A DNA stretch of 25,321 nt from NCBI GenBank assembly GCA_963661945.1, contig CAVLDP010000025.1, positions 1 to 25,321 of the forward strand, written 5' to 3'. Below the pieces are notes generated by a model that ran no database searches, was not told the DNA's origin, and worked only from the letters and a program-made list of their open reading frames with translations. Numbering within the stretch: the stretch's first letter is position 1; every line of letters begins with the position of its first letter. This DNA comes from CAVLDP01 sp963661945. GTDB taxonomy: Bacteria > Bacillota > Clostridia > Lachnospirales > Lachnospiraceae. Made by a program: the position numbers and the translations under genes. This document shows positions 16,225 to 23,693 of the stretch, in pieces.

Positions 16225-17418
16225 ATGGATTTTTCTTTACTCGATGAGGAAGAATGCAGGGCCTATTTTGGCCCCCTCTTTCCTTATGTGAATGATGATG
16301 AAATAACAGATATTGATTATAACGGAGAGGAACTCTGGCTTACAAACAGTAAGAATCATAGATTTCTCTGTCAGGAGGTCACTCTTACGAAGGATTTTGT
16401 CGATGCTTTCTCAAAGAGAATCGCCAATGCGGTTAGTCGACCATTTCACAAGATGGAACCAATTCTTGAGGCGGAGACGGATAAGCTTAGAATTACAATA
16501 GTACATGAGTCTGTAGCCTTAACTGGGAGAAGTATCTGCATTCGCAAATCGCTTCCCTTTGTTCGTATGACAGAGGAGGAGATGCTTAGATGTGGCTATT
16601 GTTCCTTTGATACGCTTCATTTCTTACAGAATGCGATTAAGGCCAAGCTTAATATGGTATTTTGCGGAGAGCCAGGTGTCGGTAAGACAGAGGCTGCGAA
16701 GTTCTTCTCGCAGGGAATCGCACCACAGGATAGGGTTATTACAATTGAGGACAATCCGGAATGGCATTATCGGGCAGTGAATCCCGGTAAGGATTGCATC
16801 GAGATGAAGGTAAATGATCAGGTGGATTATACGAAGGCAATCAAGACCTGTATGAGACTTAACCCAAAGTGGATGTTCCTCTCTGAGGTTCGAAGTCAGG
16901 AGGTTCTAAAGCTTATTGAAGGCTTTTCGACAGGAGTTCGTGGAATTACTACTCTTCACACAGATGATGTACGTAAGATACCAGATCGTATGGTTAATAT
17001 GGCTGGTCAAGCTAGAAATGAATCTCGGCTTGAGAATGATATATATTCCTTTATTGACCTGGGAATTCTGATTCGTAAATGTGAGCGTATAGATGGAAAT
17101 GGCAGACGCGAGGTATATCGCTTTATTGATCAGGTTGCTTATTTCTACCGTGAGAATGGGGAGAACAAGGTTGCTCTTCTAATTGAGGATGGTGAACACA
17201 CGGATCTACCGATACCGCGAGATCTTGTCGAGAAGATGTATCGTGCAGGAATCTATGATGTCTGGGCGGGAGATGAATTACCGGAAGAATTTGTAGAAGA
17301 GAATGAGGATAGCGTGCAGGAACTGGTGCAAAGCTATGCGGAGGCAGCTGGACAGAAGATATTATTTGATGTGTTAAATGGAGGAACGTATCGTGGCTCG
17401 AAGCAATATCATGGATGA
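16225..17418 (+). CDS. TadA/CpaF/VirB11-type secretion ATPase
   Basis: A 397-residue ATPase of the type II/IV secretion family. The N-terminal domain (1-125) includes the family-type DDEITDIDYNGEELWL. Walker A is GEPGVGKT (K154, T155), the Asp-box region is VITIEDNPEWHY, Walker B is MFLSEVR (E221, R223), and the His box is ITTLHTDDVRKIPDRM. It would sit as a hexamer on the inner face of the membrane and drive pilus or substrate movement. The reading frame is open upstream across the end of the 60-aa gene, but the ATG at 16225 is chosen because GGAGGGGG stands just before it. The C-terminal 60 residues are acidic and not typical. The gene overlaps the next by 26 bases. Confidence 0.88.
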   Translation: MDFSLLDEEECRAYFGPLFPYVNDDEITDIDYNGEELWLTNSKNHRFLCQEVTLTKDFVDAFSKRIANAVSRPFHKMEPILEAETDKLRITIVHESVALTGRSICIRKSLPFVRMTEEEMLRCGYCSFDTLHFLQNAIKAKLNMVFCGEPGVGKTEAAKFFSQGIAPQDRVITIEDNPEWHYRAVNPGKDCIEMKVNDQVDYTKAIKTCMRLNPKWMFLSEVRSQEVLKLIEGFSTGVRGITTLHTDDVRKIPDRMVNMAGQARNESRLENDIYSFIDLGILIRKCERIDGNGRREVYRFIDQVAYFYRENGENKVALLIEDGEHTDLPIPRDLVEKMYRAGIYDVWAGDELPEEFVEENEDSVQELVQSYAEAAGQKILFDVLNGGTYRGSKQYHG

Positions 17419-18736
17419 ATGTAAGAGGTATGGTTATGTATTTTCGAAGAAGAAGAGCATTTTATTTATTGGTCTAGCCCTTGGCCTAACCTTTTTCTTC
17501 GGATTTGTTTTTTCTCTTCAGGCAATTTATCAGGGGATACTTGCGCTCGTTATTCTGCTTCTTCTTCCTTTTTTTCTTCGCAATGCACTTCGAAATCGAT
17601 ATGAACAGCAGCGGTTTTCTGACCTCAATAATTATATGGAGCAGTTTCTGTATTCTTTTCAGAAATCAGGAAAGATACTTGATGCGCTTGTTGATGTGAG
17701 GACTTTATTTACGGATGGGGTTATGGCAGAACTGCTGGATCAGTCCATCCATTATATTAGCCATACCTTTGTAGATAATAAGGTAGAAGCTAAGGGCCTT
17801 CTGATCATAGAAGATGCTTTTCATTATCCTATGCTACATAGAATCCATGCCTTTGCTCTTCAAGTGGAGGATAAGGGTGGAGGATATGACAAATCCATCC
17901 AGCTCTTACTTGAATCCAGGAGACTTTCTGCGGACCGGGTATATGAATTGCTTAAGAGAAAGAGACACCATAGAAATCAGGTGATTTTATCAATTCTAAC
18001 ATCACTGATTTTATGCTCTATGATTTATTATATGGCGGATTCCATGGAGATTACCTTTGTCGATAATAATATTGTGCAGATTGTAACCTTGCTTGTACTT
18101 GTACTTGATCTATTTATTCTCCTTCTTGCGGATTGCAAAATGACTGGAGAATATATAGAAGAGACAGAAGATCTGACAGATTATGAGGAACTATTTACAC
18201 GATTCTATCGTTATGATGAGAAGAAGTTTTTTCAGAGGATTGGTAAGCAGAGTCTTAGGAAGAGGCTGGAGCATCAGCTTGAACTTTCTTTTCCGGATTG
18301 GTTGATGGAATTATCGCTTCTCCTACAATCTGAGAATGTGCAGGTGGCAATCGCTAAATCTTATGAAGCATCGCCTCCGGTTCTAAAACCATGGCTTGCA
18401 GAACTTATTTCTGAGCTTGAGAATAATCCAACAGGATTTGAACCCTTTCATCATTTTCTGGAGGACTTTACACTTCCGGAAGCGAAATCATCCATGAAGA
18501 TGCTATATTCTCTGTCGGAAGGTCGAGGATCAAATCCTGAGACACAGGTGGATGAGATTATACGAAGAAACCAGAAGATGTTAGATCAGGCAGCAAGACT
18601 TAAAAATGATGATGTAATTGCATCGCTCTATGGATTATTTCTGGCACCACAGCTTACTGCTGGAGCAAAATTAATCTGTGATATGGTTTGCTTCTTCATG
18701 ATTTATATGTCAAGTCTAATGCAGGTCAATTTATGA
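17393..18736 (+). CDS. T2SF-like membrane platform protein, apparent TadB-TadC fusion
   Basis: A 447-residue membrane protein expected to be the platform with which the upstream ATPase works. Two helices at about 22-41 and 46-62 lead into a cytoplasmic helical domain (63-190). Two more helices (196-215 and 228-247) lead into a second helical domain (250-420) with T2SF-like features such as FPDWLMELSLLLQ and LKPWLAELISELENNPTGF, and a last helix at the C-terminus. TadB and TadC are normally separate proteins each carrying one such domain; here both seem joined. The start is GTG at 17393, because GGAGG (17380-17384) is eight bases ahead; the ATGs at 17378 and 17411 lack a suitable site. No terminator follows. 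Confidence 0.78.
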   Translation: MARSNIMDECKRYGYVFSKKKSILFIGLALGLTFFFGFVFSLQAIYQGILALVILLLLPFFLRNALRNRYEQQRFSDLNNYMEQFLYSFQKSGKILDALVDVRTLFTDGVMAELLDQSIHYISHTFVDNKVEAKGLLIIEDAFHYPMLHRIHAFALQVEDKGGGYDKSIQLLLESRRLSADRVYELLKRKRHHRNQVILSILTSLILCSMIYYMADSMEITFVDNNIVQIVTLLVLVLDLFILLLADCKMTGEYIEETEDLTDYEELFTRFYRYDEKKFFQRIGKQSLRKRLEHQLELSFPDWLMELSLLLQSENVQVAIAKSYEASPPVLKPWLAELISELENNPTGFEPFHHFLEDFTLPEAKSSMKMLYSLSEGRGSNPETQVDEIIRRNQKMLDQAARLKNDDVIASLYGLFLAPQLTAGAKLICDMVCFFMIYMSSLMQVNL

Positions 18737-18755
18737 TAGCAGTATCCCTGATATA

Positions 18756-18764
18756 TGTTAAAAT
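18756..18764 (+). promoter_or_regulatory. candidate extended -10 promoter of fchA-folD
   Basis: TGT-TAAAAT forms an extended -10 element with no clear -35 box. RNA would start near 18771, about 30 bases before fchA. Read-through from the secretion genes is also possible because no terminator lies between. Confidence 0.4.
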
Positions 18765-18800
18765 ACTAACAATGATTTATAGAAGGTAGAGGTGGATTGA

Positions 18801-19412
18801 ATGCTTGATTTGTCTGTAAATGAGTTTATAGAGCGATTATCATCAAGAGAGGCAGTTCCAGGAGGCGGAGGTGCAAGTGCTCTTGTTGGAGCCATATCGA
18901 TTGCTCTTGGTCATATGGTTGGTGAGCTTACGGTTGGCAAGAAGAAATACATGGATGTGGAAGAGGAAATCTATTCTTGTATGGCGGAGGCAGACCATTT
19001 GCAGGACTTATTAACTAGCTGCGTAGCCAAGGATGCGGTTGCATTTGAGCCACTTTCTAAAGCATATGCTATTCCAAAGGATGCCCCGGACCGCGACATG
19101 ATTATGGAGCAGTGTCTCTTTGATGCGGCTATGGTTCCTCTTGAGATTATGAAGCTATCTTGCAGGGTTATTGATTTGTTAGCTACCTTTGCAGAGAAGG
19201 GAAGCCTGATTGCTATCTCAGATGCAGCAACAGGAGCAGCATTTATTCATGGAGGACTTCGTGGCGCTGCGATGAATGTTCTTGTGAATACCAAGTCTAT
19301 GAAGAATAGAGATAGAGCAAAGGAAATTGATGATTCAGTAGTACAGATGTTAGATGAATATCTACCAAAGGCAGATGAGATCTATAAATTAGTATGGGAG
19401 AGATTTGAATAA
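18801..19412 (+). CDS. fchA: methenyltetrahydrofolate cyclohydrolase, cyclodeaminase family
   Basis: A 203-residue protein of the formiminotransferase-cyclodeaminase (FTCD_C) family. Its signature AVPGGGGASALVGA near residue 18 is followed by the family's LTVGKKKY. Stand-alone members in clostridia (FchA) hydrolyse 5,10-methenyl-THF to 10-formyl-THF in one-carbon metabolism, or deaminate formimino-THF. The length is normal (about 205-210). AGAGGTGG precedes the ATG. Its stop TAA overlaps the ATG of folD by one base (TAATG), implying coupled translation. That neighbour has lost its own cyclohydrolase residues, which supports the cyclohydrolase reading over deaminase. Confidence 0.88.
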   Translation: MLDLSVNEFIERLSSREAVPGGGGASALVGAISIALGHMVGELTVGKKKYMDVEEEIYSCMAEADHLQDLLTSCVAKDAVAFEPLSKAYAIPKDAPDRDMIMEQCLFDAAMVPLEIMKLSCRVIDLLATFAEKGSLIAISDAATGAAFIHGGLRGAAMNVLVNTKSMKNRDRAKEIDDSVVQMLDEYLPKADEIYKLVWERFE

Positions 19413-20266
19413 TGGCAGAATTATATAAGGGAGCACAAGTAGCGAAAGCGATAAATGAAGATAGCATCAGGCGAGTAGAGGCTCTGAAGGCTCGTGGAGT
19501 TGATCCAACACTTGCGATTCTTCGCGTGGGAGATAGAGAAGATGACTTAAGCTATGAAAGAGGCGCTGTGAAGAGGGCAGAACAGGTTGGAGTAAGCATT
19601 CGATTAATTACTCTTCCGGTAGATGTGACAGAAGAAGAGTTCGATCGTACCCTTCAGGGATTAAATGAAGATAATGAAGTACATGGTATTCTAATGTTTC
19701 GCCCCCTGCCTAAGCATCTAGATAGCGAGAAGGCACGTAAGAGCCTGTCTTATGAGAAGGATGTGGATGGTTGTACAGATGGTTCCTTATCTGGAGTATT
19801 TACCAATACGAATATGGGATTTGCTCCTTGTACTGCAGAGGCTGCCATGGCTATTCTTGATTATTATGGAGTGGATCTTACTGGGAAATCCGTTGCTGTT
19901 ATTGGACGAAGCCTTGTGATTGGTAGACCAGTTGCCATGATGCTTATGCATAAGAATGCAACGGTTACCATCTGTCATACGAAGACTACGGATGTTCGCA
20001 CGGTTACGAAGCAGGCAGATATTGTAATTGCCTGCTCTGGGCAGATGGAGAGTATTGATGCATCTTATCTATCAGAGAATCAGATTGTAATTGATGTGGG
20101 AATTGGGTGGAATGATAAGAAGAATAAGCTCTGCGGAGATGTCTTATTTGAAGATGTAGAGCCACATGTAGCTGGAATTACACCAGTTCCTGGTGGAGTC
20201 GGCGCTGTAACTACAAGCGTGCTTATCTCACATGTAGTTACAGCTGCTGAGAGAATGAATGAATAA
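19412..20266 (+). CDS. folD: methylenetetrahydrofolate dehydrogenase FolD, probably dehydrogenase only
   Basis: A 284-residue FolD protein: the N-terminal folate domain with KDVDG near 116-120, the Rossmann domain with GRSLVIGRPVAMMLM and ATVTICHTKT, and the ending TPVPGGVGAVTTSVL. FolD normally catalyses both methylene-THF dehydrogenase and methenyl-THF cyclohydrolase steps. The cyclohydrolase lysine (E. coli K54 in YVASK) is replaced by A52 in YERGAVK, with a lysine two places later at K54. The partner glutamine (E. coli Q98 in LVQLPLP) is F96 in LMFRPLP. The dehydrogenase folds are intact. Together with the overlapping fchA this suggests a monofunctional dehydrogenase. GGGAGAG inside fchA is the ribosome binding site. 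Its stop abuts the stop of the convergent DUF1836 gene. Confidence 0.93.
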   Translation: MAELYKGAQVAKAINEDSIRRVEALKARGVDPTLAILRVGDREDDLSYERGAVKRAEQVGVSIRLITLPVDVTEEEFDRTLQGLNEDNEVHGILMFRPLPKHLDSEKARKSLSYEKDVDGCTDGSLSGVFTNTNMGFAPCTAEAAMAILDYYGVDLTGKSVAVIGRSLVIGRPVAMMLMHKNATVTICHTKTTDVRTVTKQADIVIACSGQMESIDASYLSENQIVIDVGIGWNDKKNKLCGDVLFEDVEPHVAGITPVPGGVGAVTTSVLISHVVTAAERMNE

Positions 20267-20914
20267 TTATTTTGTCTTTTTGGAGTCTTCTGATTTCTTA
20301 TCTTCGGAAGGCTCTAATTCATTTTGATTCTTGGGCATAGCATCCACTAATTCCTCAATCATCATCTTCTTGATATATACATCAAAGGCAAGTGTACAGA
20401 TAAATGCGAAGTTCTGTAGAAATTCCTGGTCTTCCTCAGGTGCGTCAGAAAATGTCTCGTGTGCAGTATGGTATTTCTTGATGATGTCCTTTACAAGACT
20501 GGAAGTTTCTTTGTTCTCAAGCTTAACAAGCTCCGAATATACATCAAAGAAGGACATCTCGGAATCCGTACCAAAATATCGCTCAGTAATCGGATTCATG
20601 ATCGATTGAATGTCAGAGATTGAGAGAAAGCTCTTAAGATAATAGATGATAATTAGAGATAATACATGATCTCTGGAATATTTCTTCTTATCTGGTGATG
20701 GCAACACATGATTCTTCGTATAATTATTAATCATGGTCTTGGTGAGAGTTTTGTCTTCAGGATTTCTCTTAACAGATTCAAGTCGACTGTCGATAAAGGT
20801 AGTTACCTGATCCACATATAGGTCGATATTTGGAATGTCCTCAGGATGGACGTAATCTATTTCTTCAAGGCTACGAAGTAGCATAATTAGCTGATCGCGT
20901 GATTCTTTACTCAT
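20267..20914 (-). CDS. DUF1836 family protein, putative regulator
   Basis: A 215-residue soluble protein that I recognise as DUF1836, a Firmicutes family related to helix-turn-helix regulators. Residues 45-75 (NPEDKTLTKTMINNYTKNH) carry the MerR-like segment typical of the family, followed by RDHVLSLIIIYYLKSFLSI and a helical C-terminal domain. The last 20 residues are a charged tail. The start at 20914 is backed by GGAGG seven bases ahead and by a consensus promoter. It diverges from pcrA and its stop codon touches the folD stop with no spacer, so the two transcripts must overlap. The family's biological role is unknown to me. Confidence 0.85.
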   Translation of the reverse strand: MSKESRDQLIMLLRSLEEIDYVHPEDIPNIDLYVDQVTTFIDSRLESVKRNPEDKTLTKTMINNYTKNHVLPSPDKKKYSRDHVLSLIIIYYLKSFLSISDIQSIMNPITERYFGTDSEMSFFDVYSELVKLENKETSSLVKDIIKKYHTAHETFSDAPEEDQEFLQNFAFICTLAFDVYIKKMMIEELVDAMPKNQNELEPSEDKKSEDSKKTK

Positions 20915-20933
20915 AATAATTCCTCCGAATCAC

Positions 20934-20962
20934 ATTATATAGTTTTGAAAACGATATGACAA
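20934..20962 (-). promoter_or_regulatory. promoter of the DUF1836 gene
   Basis: On the minus strand TTGTCA (20957-20962) and TATAAT (20934-20939) with an exact 17-base spacer, about 20 bases before the start codon. Confidence 0.82.
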
Positions 20963-20990
20963 GAATAGAGACGACGATTTGGCTGATTTT

Positions 20991-21004
20991 CGAACAAACG
21001 TACG
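20991..21004. promoter_or_regulatory. candidate LexA (SOS) box upstream of pcrA
   Basis: CGAACAAACGTACG matches the Gram-positive LexA/DinR box (GAAC-N4-GTTC core, CGAACRNRYGTTC) with one mismatch (GTAC for GTTC). It ends eight bases before the pcrA -35 box. A repair helicase is a reasonable SOS gene (E. coli uvrD is one), but a single site with one mismatch is limited evidence. Confidence 0.4.
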
Positions 21005-21012
21005 AATGATTC

Positions 21013-21041
21013 TTTACAGAGTAGTCGGGTTATGAGATAAT
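21013..21041 (+). promoter_or_regulatory. promoter of pcrA
   Basis: TTTACA (21013-21018) and GATAAT (21036-21041), 17-base spacer, with TG one base before the -10 (extended -10). RNA would start near 21048. Confidence 0.75.
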
Positions 21042-21070
21042 GTTAGCCGAATAATTTTAGGAGAATATCT

Positions 21071-23329
21071 ATGTCTAGAGCAAATTACGATACGTTAAAT
21101 GAAGAACAGAAGAGGGGAGTCTTCACAACTGAGGGACCTGTCCTTATTCTTGCTGGTGCGGGTTCTGGTAAGACCAGGGTGTTGACACATCGTGTTGCTT
21201 ATCTGATTGAGGAAAAAGGAATTTCGCCACAGCATATTATGGCAATTACCTTTACGAATAAGGCAGCAAAAGAGATGCGGGAGAGAATCGATCACATGGT
21301 TGATTTTGGCGCAGAAGGAGTCTGGGTTTCGACTTTTCATTCCTCCTGCGTTCGTATTCTAGGGCGCTTTGCAGATCGTATTGGATATGATTCGAATTTC
21401 ACGATATACGATTCAGATGATCAGAAGCAGGTGATGAAGGAAGTCTGTAAGACACTTGAGATTGATACGAAGAGATTTAAGGAGAAATATTTTCTAAATG
21501 AGATTTCTTCTGCGAAGAATGAATTAATTAATGCAGAAGAATTTTTACTACGGGCAGCAGGTGACTTTACTAAGACCAAGGTGGCTCAGGTCTACCGTGA
21601 GTATCAGGCGAGACTTAGGGCCAGTAATGCCTTTGATTTCGATGACCTTATCATGAAGACGGTAGAGCTTCTGAAGCAGGATGCAGAGGTACTGCAGTAT
21701 TACCAGACTCGATTCGAATATGTCATGGTGGATGAGTACCAGGATACCAATACTGCTCAGTTTGAACTTGTCCGCCTTCTGTCAGGAGGCAAGAAGAATC
21801 TCTGTGTAGTCGGTGATGATGATCAGTCCATTTATAAATTTCGCGGTGCGAATATCTATAATATATTGAACTTTGAGAAGCATTATGAAGATGCTACGGT
21901 GATTAAGCTTGAGCAGAATTATCGCTCTACCAAGTATATTCTTGATGCGGCAAATGAGGTTATTCATAACAACAGAGGCCGTAAGGACAAGACCCTTTGG
22001 ACAGCAAATGAATCTGGAGCCAAGGTGAAATTTCAGCAGTTTGAATCTGCGTATGAAGAGGCTGAGTATATTGCCAGAGATATTGCTGCAAATGATAGAA
22101 GGGGTGACTTTTCTTACGATGATACAGCAATTCTGTACCGTACCAATGCACAATCCCGTATTCTAGAAGAGAAATTAATCGCGGATAATATTCCATATAA
22201 GATTGTTGGTGGTCTTAATTTCTATTCTCGAATGGAGATAAAGGATATTCTAGCTTATCTTAAGGTTATTAATAACCCAGCGGATGAGGTGGCTCTTCGC
22301 CGTATTATAAATGTTCCAAAGCGAGGAATTGGCGCTACAAGCTTAGCTAAGGTGAGTTCTTATTCGATGGAACATGGAATCTGCTTCTATGATGCCATTC
22401 TTGATGCTAAGAATATTCCAAGTCTTGGCAAGGCATCAGATAAGCTCTTGGCATTTGCAGGACTAATTCAGATGCTTCGCTTGTCTTCAGATACTATGAC
22501 TGTTCCAGAACTCTTACAGGAATTATTAGATAAGACTGGATATCGTGCAGAATTAATTCTGGAGAATACAGATGAGTCCAAGGCCAGACTTGAGAATATC
22601 GATGAACTTATATCGAAGGCTGTAATCTATCAGACAGATGCAGAAGAGCCGACGCTACGAGGCTTCTTAGATGAGGTCGCATTAGTTGCTGATATCGATG
22701 ATAAGCTTACAGAGGATTCATCCTACGTGGTCCTCATGACACTTCATAGTGCCAAGGGACTTGAATTTCCGAAGGTATATCTGTCAGGTATGGAAGAGGG
22801 CCTCTTTCCAAGCTATATGACAATTTCTGAGGGAGATGATTCTGAGGAGATTGAAGAAGAACGCAGGCTATGCTATGTGGGAATCACTAGAGCTATGCAG
22901 AGTCTTACGATGACATCTGCGAAGAAGCGTATGGTGAGAGGGGATATTCAATATAATGCAATATCCAGATTTGTCCGTGAGATTCCAGAGAATCTCCTAG
23001 ACGGTAATACCTGGGAACCTAAGCCAAGAGATGAATTTGGCAGTACAGATAGAGCTCGTAGTGCGAAGCAGAATCCATTTATGACAATGAAACCTTCCGC
23101 TACAGCATCAATCTATGAACCTCGTAATAAGCCTAAGGATTTTGGAACGAAGATCGAGAAGAATACCTTATCCTATGGAGTTGGGGATCGAGTACGTCAT
23201 ATCAAATTCGGAGAAGGCACGGTGACGTTGATTAATGACGGCGGACGTGATTTTGAGGTAACGGTAGATTTCGATCGAGTTGGGGTGAAGAAGATGTTTG
23301 CATCCTTTGCCAAGCTGCAAAAGATATAA
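21071..23329 (+). CDS. pcrA: ATP-dependent DNA helicase PcrA (UvrD family)
   Basis: A 752-residue superfamily 1A helicase that unwinds DNA 3' to 5' in repair, plasmid rolling-circle replication and removal of RecA or stalled polymerase. All motifs are visible: Q-motif LNEEQKRGV, motif I GAGSGKT (K34, T35), TFTNKAAKEM, motif II VDEYQDTN, motif III DDDQSIYKFRGA, motif IV EQNYRS, motif V TLHSAKGLEF and motif VI YVGITRA. The C-terminus holds the Tudor-like domain that contacts RNA polymerase (VGDRVRHIKFGEGTV to the end). Length is slightly above Bacillus PcrA. A ribosome binding site (AGGAG) precedes the ATG. It stands alone, not with ligA as in many Firmicutes. Confidence 0.97.
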   Translation: MSRANYDTLNEEQKRGVFTTEGPVLILAGAGSGKTRVLTHRVAYLIEEKGISPQHIMAITFTNKAAKEMRERIDHMVDFGAEGVWVSTFHSSCVRILGRFADRIGYDSNFTIYDSDDQKQVMKEVCKTLEIDTKRFKEKYFLNEISSAKNELINAEEFLLRAAGDFTKTKVAQVYREYQARLRASNAFDFDDLIMKTVELLKQDAEVLQYYQTRFEYVMVDEYQDTNTAQFELVRLLSGGKKNLCVVGDDDQSIYKFRGANIYNILNFEKHYEDATVIKLEQNYRSTKYILDAANEVIHNNRGRKDKTLWTANESGAKVKFQQFESAYEEAEYIARDIAANDRRGDFSYDDTAILYRTNAQSRILEEKLIADNIPYKIVGGLNFYSRMEIKDILAYLKVINNPADEVALRRIINVPKRGIGATSLAKVSSYSMEHGICFYDAILDAKNIPSLGKASDKLLAFAGLIQMLRLSSDTMTVPELLQELLDKTGYRAELILENTDESKARLENIDELISKAVIYQTDAEEPTLRGFLDEVALVADIDDKLTEDSSYVVLMTLHSAKGLEFPKVYLSGMEEGLFPSYMTISEGDDSEEIEEERRLCYVGITRAMQSLTMTSAKKRMVRGDIQYNAISRFVREIPENLLDGNTWEPKPRDEFGSTDRARSAKQNPFMTMKPSATASIYEPRNKPKDFGTKIEKNTLSYGVGDRVRHIKFGEGTVTLINDGGRDFEVTVDFDRVGVKKMFASFAKLQKI

Positions 23330-23333
23330 TTTC

Positions 23334-23364
23334 TTGATGACTGTACCACAATATATGGTATAAT
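23334..23364 (+). promoter_or_regulatory. extended -10 promoter of the small membrane protein
   Basis: TGG-TATAAT (23356-23364) is a perfect extended -10. The only -35-like box, TTGATG (23334-23339), is 19 bases away. RNA would start near 23371. Confidence 0.65.
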
Positions 23365-23412
23365 AGTTATGACTTTTATGAATTCTTACGTTTATGTGAA
23401 GAGGTGAGATTT

Positions 23413-23613
23413 ATGGAGAATAATAGCATTTCTAAGACAATTAAGACGATTCTTGAAGTTCTTCTCGTGCTTGCCGCGATTGCGGGAGTTGTATATGCAT
23501 TGTATCGATACTTCAAGCCAGATTATGATGACGAATTCGTTGATGATATTGATGACGAATTTGACGATGAAGATGACATTGATGAGGATGACTTATTTTC
23601 AGAAGAGAATTAG
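23413..23613 (+). CDS. small membrane protein with acidic tail
   Basis: A 66-residue protein: a short polar N-terminus (MENNSISKTIKTI), one hydrophobic helix (about residues 14-33, LEVLLVLAAIAGVVYALYRY) and a cytoplasmic-type tail of about 30 residues made mostly of Asp and Glu. A GTG nine bases upstream (23404) is in frame, but the ATG at 23413 has GAGGTG six bases ahead and is preferred. It has its own promoter and terminator between pcrA and rlmD. I do not recognise a family. The acidic tail could bind metal or a basic partner, but function is unknown. Transfer or decay signs are not seen. Confidence 0.8.
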   Translation: MENNSISKTIKTILEVLLVLAAIAGVVYALYRYFKPDYDDEFVDDIDDEFDDEDDIDEDDLFSEEN

Positions 23614-23626
23614 TTTTAGAAGGTAG

Positions 23627-23657
23627 AGTCAGGGTTCTTTGCCCTGACTTTATTTTT
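23627..23657 (+). terminator. terminator after the small membrane protein
   Basis: Perfect 8-bp stem AGTCAGGG (23627-23634) / CCCTGACT (23642-23649) with a 7-base loop, followed by TTATTTTTT. Confidence 0.9.
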
Positions 23658-23693
23658 TGCGGAAATATAGTATAGAAATCGGAGAAGAGATTT

